NCBI GenBank assembly: GCA_025055355.1
Contig: JANWYM010000170.1
Span: 1 to 7,891, forward strand
Direction: 5' to 3'
Length of the DNA: 7,891 nt
Source of the DNA: Abditibacteriales bacterium
Lineage (GTDB): Bacteria > Armatimonadota > Abditibacteriia > Abditibacteriales > JANWYM01
Both the position numbers and the translations under genes were made by a program. Positions 4,986-7,891 of this stretch are shown here, piece by piece. Every line of letters starts with the position of its first letter. The stretch's first letter is position 1. Below the pieces are notes generated by a model, which was not told the origin of the DNA, searched no databases, and saw only the letters and a program-made list of their open reading frames with translations.

Positions 4986-6296
4986 ATGCAAACTTTACGG
5001 ATGCGTCCGACAGTGGCGGTCAAACCCGCGCTGCGCGCCCGCCGACCGCCGGAAACGTATGTGGAATTGCTCTCGAAAAGCGAGGAGGATTTTTACCGTT
5101 ACATCGAGAACTTGGAAGCGCACCCGCTCTTCCGCAAACTCCTGCAGGACGGGCTGGTGAGCAAGGTGCGCTTTCGCGGGAAGATCCCTCGCGATAAATA
5201 CGAGGAATACATGGACCGCGAGGTGTTCGCGTTCCTCCAGCAGTCGGGCATTACGCAGCATGAGGGATGGGAGAAGGATCTGTTGAAGCCGTCCGCCCTG
5301 CAGCACATCCCCGAACTGGCTCAGAAATACGGCGTGGCACAAGGCACGTTGCGCCGCTGTGTGCGTTACCTTCTCTCTACGCAGCGCGAGGAGGTCTTTG
5401 TGGATGGCTTCGCCCGGCGGCAGCCTGCCGACGAGGAGGAGTTCGACCCGTTGGACCTCGCATCGGGCGACACGCAGGTTGACCTCTCGGACCTGATTGA
5501 GATTTTCACGCGGTTCAAAGACAAATACGACCTCACCGAACAGGACTTTGTGGACGACATTCTGCACGGGGATTTGACCGCCGAAGAGTTGGCGGAGCGA
5601 TATGGCTGCACTCTGCGCGAAGCCGAGGAGGTGTTGGAAGCCGCCGACCGTGTGGCGTTCGTGGAAACCTACGAAACGTCCACCGTCGCGCCGACGGGGT
5701 CGGCGTCCGCTGCCCCGCAGCCCGCTGAACCGCTGGCGCACGTCTCCGTGAACCCCGACGGTTCGCTGGCTATTCAATTCGCCAGCGATAGCGTTTACGT
5801 GCAGCGCTACCGCATCCGCGCCCGCGACGAATATCTCCCCTCCGAGGTCCGCGAAATCCTCTCGCAGTTGCGCTTCATCAACCAGAGGCTGAACACCCTC
5901 TCGCGGATGATCACCGTCCTCTGCGAGCGACAGAAGAAGTATCTGGCGACGGGTAACCCGCTCTACCTCAAGCCCCTCTCCCAAGCCGATGTGGCGCGTG
6001 CCCTCAAGTCGTCCAAGGGCGACAAAACAGAACACGCTTCCACCGTCTGCCGTCTCATTCGCGGTAAATTCATCTCCACGCCGCACGGCATACTGCCGCT
6101 GACGTTCTTCTGCCAGAGCAAAACCGATGTCATCGCCCGCGTCGTCCGCGAGTATCCCGACAAAAGTGACAACCAAATTCGCGCGATTTTAGAGAGCGAT
6201 TACGATTGCAAAATCGCCCGCCGCACCGTCTCGTATCATCGCGGGAAGCGAGAGCATCGTAAACCGATAAGGTCGCGCCGTCCCGCCACCTCGTAG
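4986..6296 (+). CDS. Divergent sigma-54-like (RpoN-related) protein without region I
   Basis: Sigma-54 binds core RNA polymerase at -24/-12 promoters and waits for an ATP-driven activator. In this 436-residue protein the C-terminal part is clearly of that family: PDG and YVQRYRI strand region (257-277), helix LRFINQRLNTLSRMITVLCE (295-314), HTH at about 331-362 with STVCRLIRGKFISTPHG, and a degenerate RpoN box ARRTVSYHRG (411-420; usual form ARRTVAKYRE). About five extra residues lie inside the HTH (SSKGDK region). The N-terminus lacks the Gln-rich activator-contacting region I; only EDFYRYIENLEAHPLFRKLL (34-53) recalls its NPLLE end. LTAEELAERYGCTLREAEEV (197-216) resembles a core-binding repeat, but the DPxGVGAR signature after it is missing. 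The ATG at 4986 is preferred over 4977 because TGAGG is then nine bases away. Likely a DNA-binding transcription factor; whether it is a true sigma factor is open. Confidence 0.82.
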   Translation: MQTLRMRPTVAVKPALRARRPPETYVELLSKSEEDFYRYIENLEAHPLFRKLLQDGLVSKVRFRGKIPRDKYEEYMDREVFAFLQQSGITQHEGWEKDLLKPSALQHIPELAQKYGVAQGTLRRCVRYLLSTQREEVFVDGFARRQPADEEEFDPLDLASGDTQVDLSDLIEIFTRFKDKYDLTEQDFVDDILHGDLTAEELAERYGCTLREAEEVLEAADRVAFVETYETSTVAPTGSASAAPQPAEPLAHVSVNPDGSLAIQFASDSVYVQRYRIRARDEYLPSEVREILSQLRFINQRLNTLSRMITVLCERQKKYLATGNPLYLKPLSQADVARALKSSKGDKTEHASTVCRLIRGKFISTPHGILPLTFFCQSKTDVIARVVREYPDKSDNQIRAILESDYDCKIARRTVSYHRGKREHRKPIRSRRPATS

Positions 6297-6331
6297 CGTT
6301 TCCCTCTCCGCCTTCGCGTAATGACGCAAAC

Positions 6332-6358
6332 ACGCGAATACGGACATACGCGAATACG
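6332..6358. repeat. Direct repeat between the sigma-54-like and kinase genes
   Basis: ACGCGAATACG occurs twice (6332-6342 and 6348-6358), spaced 16 bases start to start, immediately before the kinase start. The second copy ends three bases upstream of the first ATG. It could be a regulator site or a fragment of a dispersed repeat. Confidence 0.55.
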
Positions 6359-6361
6359 TCA

Positions 6362-7891
6362 ATGATGTCCTGGATTGCGCCACGTCTGACAGGATTGCTA
6401 TGCGGGCTGTTGGTCATTCTCGTGGTGACCGCGCTGACGGCGCTGGGCTGGCTGAGGGGATGGCAGGACAAGGGTCTGGACTTTTTATATCGCTTGCGCC
6501 CGTTCCGCCCGCCGCCCCCTGAGATCGTCATCATCGCCATTGATGATGACAGCCTCAAACAGTTGGGTGCATGGCCGTGGCGGCGCACCCTACACGCGCA
6601 CCTCGTCGAACGATTGCGCCGCGCCCGCGTGAAGGCGATCGCCTTCGACATCGCTTTCGTCGAGCCCCGCGTTGGCGACGAGGCATTCGCCGCCGCTGCC
6701 CGCCGAGCAGGCAACGTTTTCTTCGCCTCGTTTCTCACGCGCAAGCAGCGGGGCGTGTTCAGCGGCTACGCGCCGACACTCGTTCTTCGACCGGGCGAGA
6801 ACGCTCATGGCACGTTGCGAGGCGAAGGGGGACATCTGCCGGTGGCACCGTTGCGCCAAGCAGCAGCGGGGTTAGGTTACGTGAATGTTTTCCCTGAACG
6901 CGACGGCATCATGCGCCGCACGCCGCTGTGGATCGTTGGTCCAGATGAGCGGCAGCATCCAGCCCTCCCACTGGCGGTGGCTGCCTTCATACGCTCCACA
7001 CATCCGCAGCATCTAACGCGGAACGTTCCCACCGATGCCGCCGGCGAGATGCTGATCAACTTTTACGGCGGCTACCGTTCCTTCGTCTACCTGCCTTATT
7101 ACAAAGTCCTGCGCGGTGACATTCCTGACCAACTGCTCCAAGACCGCATCGTCTTGGTAGGCATGACTGCCACCGCGATGACCGACCAATGGGCAACGCC
7201 GCTGACCTCACACTGTCCGGGCGTGGAAATGAACGCCGCCACTGTGCTGGCAAACCTGCTGACAGACGATTACCTGCGCGCTGTTCATCCGCTCTTGTTG
7301 AGCGCGGTGATTTTCGTCGGTGGTGTGGGGGCGACGTTGTTGCCTCTTTTTTTGCGAACGTCGTGGAGTGTGGGGGGACTGCTCCTGTTGGAGGCGGCGC
7401 TGGTGGGTATCAGCCTCCTTTTGTTCCGCGCGTTCGGCGTTCACCTCGATTTCGTCGCGCCCAGCCTCACGATCCTGCTGGCGCACGCCATCGGCACACT
7501 CCACCACGTGCGCCTGGAGGAGTTGCAGCGGGTGCGCGCTGAAGAACGCATGGCTGCCTGGCAGCACCTCAGCGAACTCAAAAGCGATTACGTCTCAATG
7601 GTGTCGCACGAACTCCGCACGCCGCTGACGTCCATCAAGGGTTTCATCGCCACCCTGCAGCGCGACACGCGGGGCTTTTTTGACGAGACGGCGAAGCGGC
7701 GATTTTACGATATCATGGCGCACGAGTGCGACCGCCTGCTGCGACTCATCAACGAAATGCTCGACCTCGCGCGCCTTGAGGCGGGGCGCAAACTGACGGT
7801 GGATGCGCGGGAGGTCAACGTGCGCGACGCCCTGGAAAAAGCCTTAGCCACGCAGCAGTTTTACGGGCACGGGCGCCATCAGTTCGCGCTC
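6362..7891 (+). CDS. CHASE2-domain sensor histidine kinase (3' end outside window)
   Basis: Membrane sensor kinase; 510 residues are visible and the frame runs off the window. A first membrane segment (about 10-30) is followed by an extracytoplasmic CHASE2 sensor (about 36-305) with typical FLYRLRP, AIDDDSL, WPWRRTLHA, AIAFDIAF and VLVGMTA motifs. Three membrane helices follow (about 310-331, 336-356, 361-380), the arrangement usual for CHASE2. A short helix leads to the dimerisation and phosphoacceptor domain, with SHELRTPLTSIKG (His416) and LLRLINEMLDLARLEAG. The ATP-binding domain lies beyond the window. No PAS domain lies between. Two in-frame ATG codons (6362, 6365) are possible; neither has a clear ribosome binding site. 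The gene lies 65 bases after the sigma-54-like gene on the same strand, so co-transcription is plausible. The signal sensed is unknown. Confidence 0.93.
   Translation, partial: MMSWIAPRLTGLLCGLLVILVVTALTALGWLRGWQDKGLDFLYRLRPFRPPPPEIVIIAIDDDSLKQLGAWPWRRTLHAHLVERLRRARVKAIAFDIAFVEPRVGDEAFAAAARRAGNVFFASFLTRKQRGVFSGYAPTLVLRPGENAHGTLRGEGGHLPVAPLRQAAAGLGYVNVFPERDGIMRRTPLWIVGPDERQHPALPLAVAAFIRSTHPQHLTRNVPTDAAGEMLINFYGGYRSFVYLPYYKVLRGDIPDQLLQDRIVLVGMTATAMTDQWATPLTSHCPGVEMNAATVLANLLTDDYLRAVHPLLLSAVIFVGGVGATLLPLFLRTSWSVGGLLLLEAALVGISLLLFRAFGVHLDFVAPSLTILLAHAIGTLHHVRLEELQRVRAEERMAAWQHLSELKSDYVSMVSHELRTPLTSIKGFIATLQRDTRGFFDETAKRRFYDIMAHECDRLLRLINEMLDLARLEAGRKLTVDAREVNVRDALEKALATQQFYGHGRHQFAL

Noticed and set aside
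4995..6176. Long minus-strand reading frame of 393 codons
   Set aside because: It lies opposite the sigma-54-like gene, its translation has no recognisable domain, and it is explained by the codon bias of a GC-rich gene.
6130..6744. Minus-strand frame of 204 codons spanning two genes
   Set aside because: It crosses the end of the sigma-54-like gene and the start of the kinase and has an Arg-rich composition without domains.
1..7891. CRISPR array, tRNA or rRNA genes, transposase
   Set aside because: No regularly spaced repeats, tRNA-like cloverleaf with CCA or T-loop signature, conserved rRNA words or transposase motifs were seen on either strand.

Overview
The window is GC-rich, about 60% by eye, and densely coding. 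It contains seven protein genes or gene fragments. Promoters look like ordinary sigma-70 boxes with 17-nt spacers, and intergenic spaces are full of hairpins and REP-like repeats. The gene set suggests a free-living, probably thermophilic, biomass-degrading bacterium. It includes a secreted CE15 glucuronoyl esterase, an exported O-methyltransferase, a CHASE2 sensor kinase and a very divergent sigma-54-like factor. The repeat style and the odd sigma factor make me think of Armatimonadota or a similar deep lineage, but this is an impression, not a demonstration.

Left third, minus strand: an HlyD-type membrane fusion protein gene (51-1133) has a clear promoter and a normal N-terminal half. Its C-terminal half is replaced by a heptamer microsatellite and a long C/G homopolymer tract, after which the reading frame ends. 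This is either a real low-complexity expansion or an assembly artefact. Upstream lies a repeat-filled gap of about 300 bases. Then come a glucuronoyl esterase (1434-2762) and, upstream of it on the same strand, an exported O-methyltransferase (2934-3599). These two are probably co-transcribed from a near-consensus promoter at 3849-3877. The leaders of both genes carry the same two repeat modules at the same mutual spacing.

Middle: a small MazG-like pyrophosphohydrolase (minus, 3954-4259) and a YgiT-type zinc-finger protein (plus, 4363-4629) diverge from a 103-base spacer. A long inverted repeat follows the zinc-finger gene.

Right half, plus strand: a strong-looking promoter (4837-4865) and a leader of about 110 nt with competing hairpins precede a sigma-54-like protein (4986-6296). 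This protein keeps the C-terminal HTH and a degenerate RpoN box but lacks the glutamine-rich region I and the core-binding signature. It is followed after 65 bases by a CHASE2-domain sensor histidine kinase (6362 to beyond the window end). The pair may form one regulatory transcription unit.

The strongest candidates for something undescribed are the region-I-less sigma-54-like factor with its structured leader, and the exported methyltransferase/glucuronoyl-esterase pair with matching leader repeats. I saw no tRNA, rRNA, CRISPR array or transposase.
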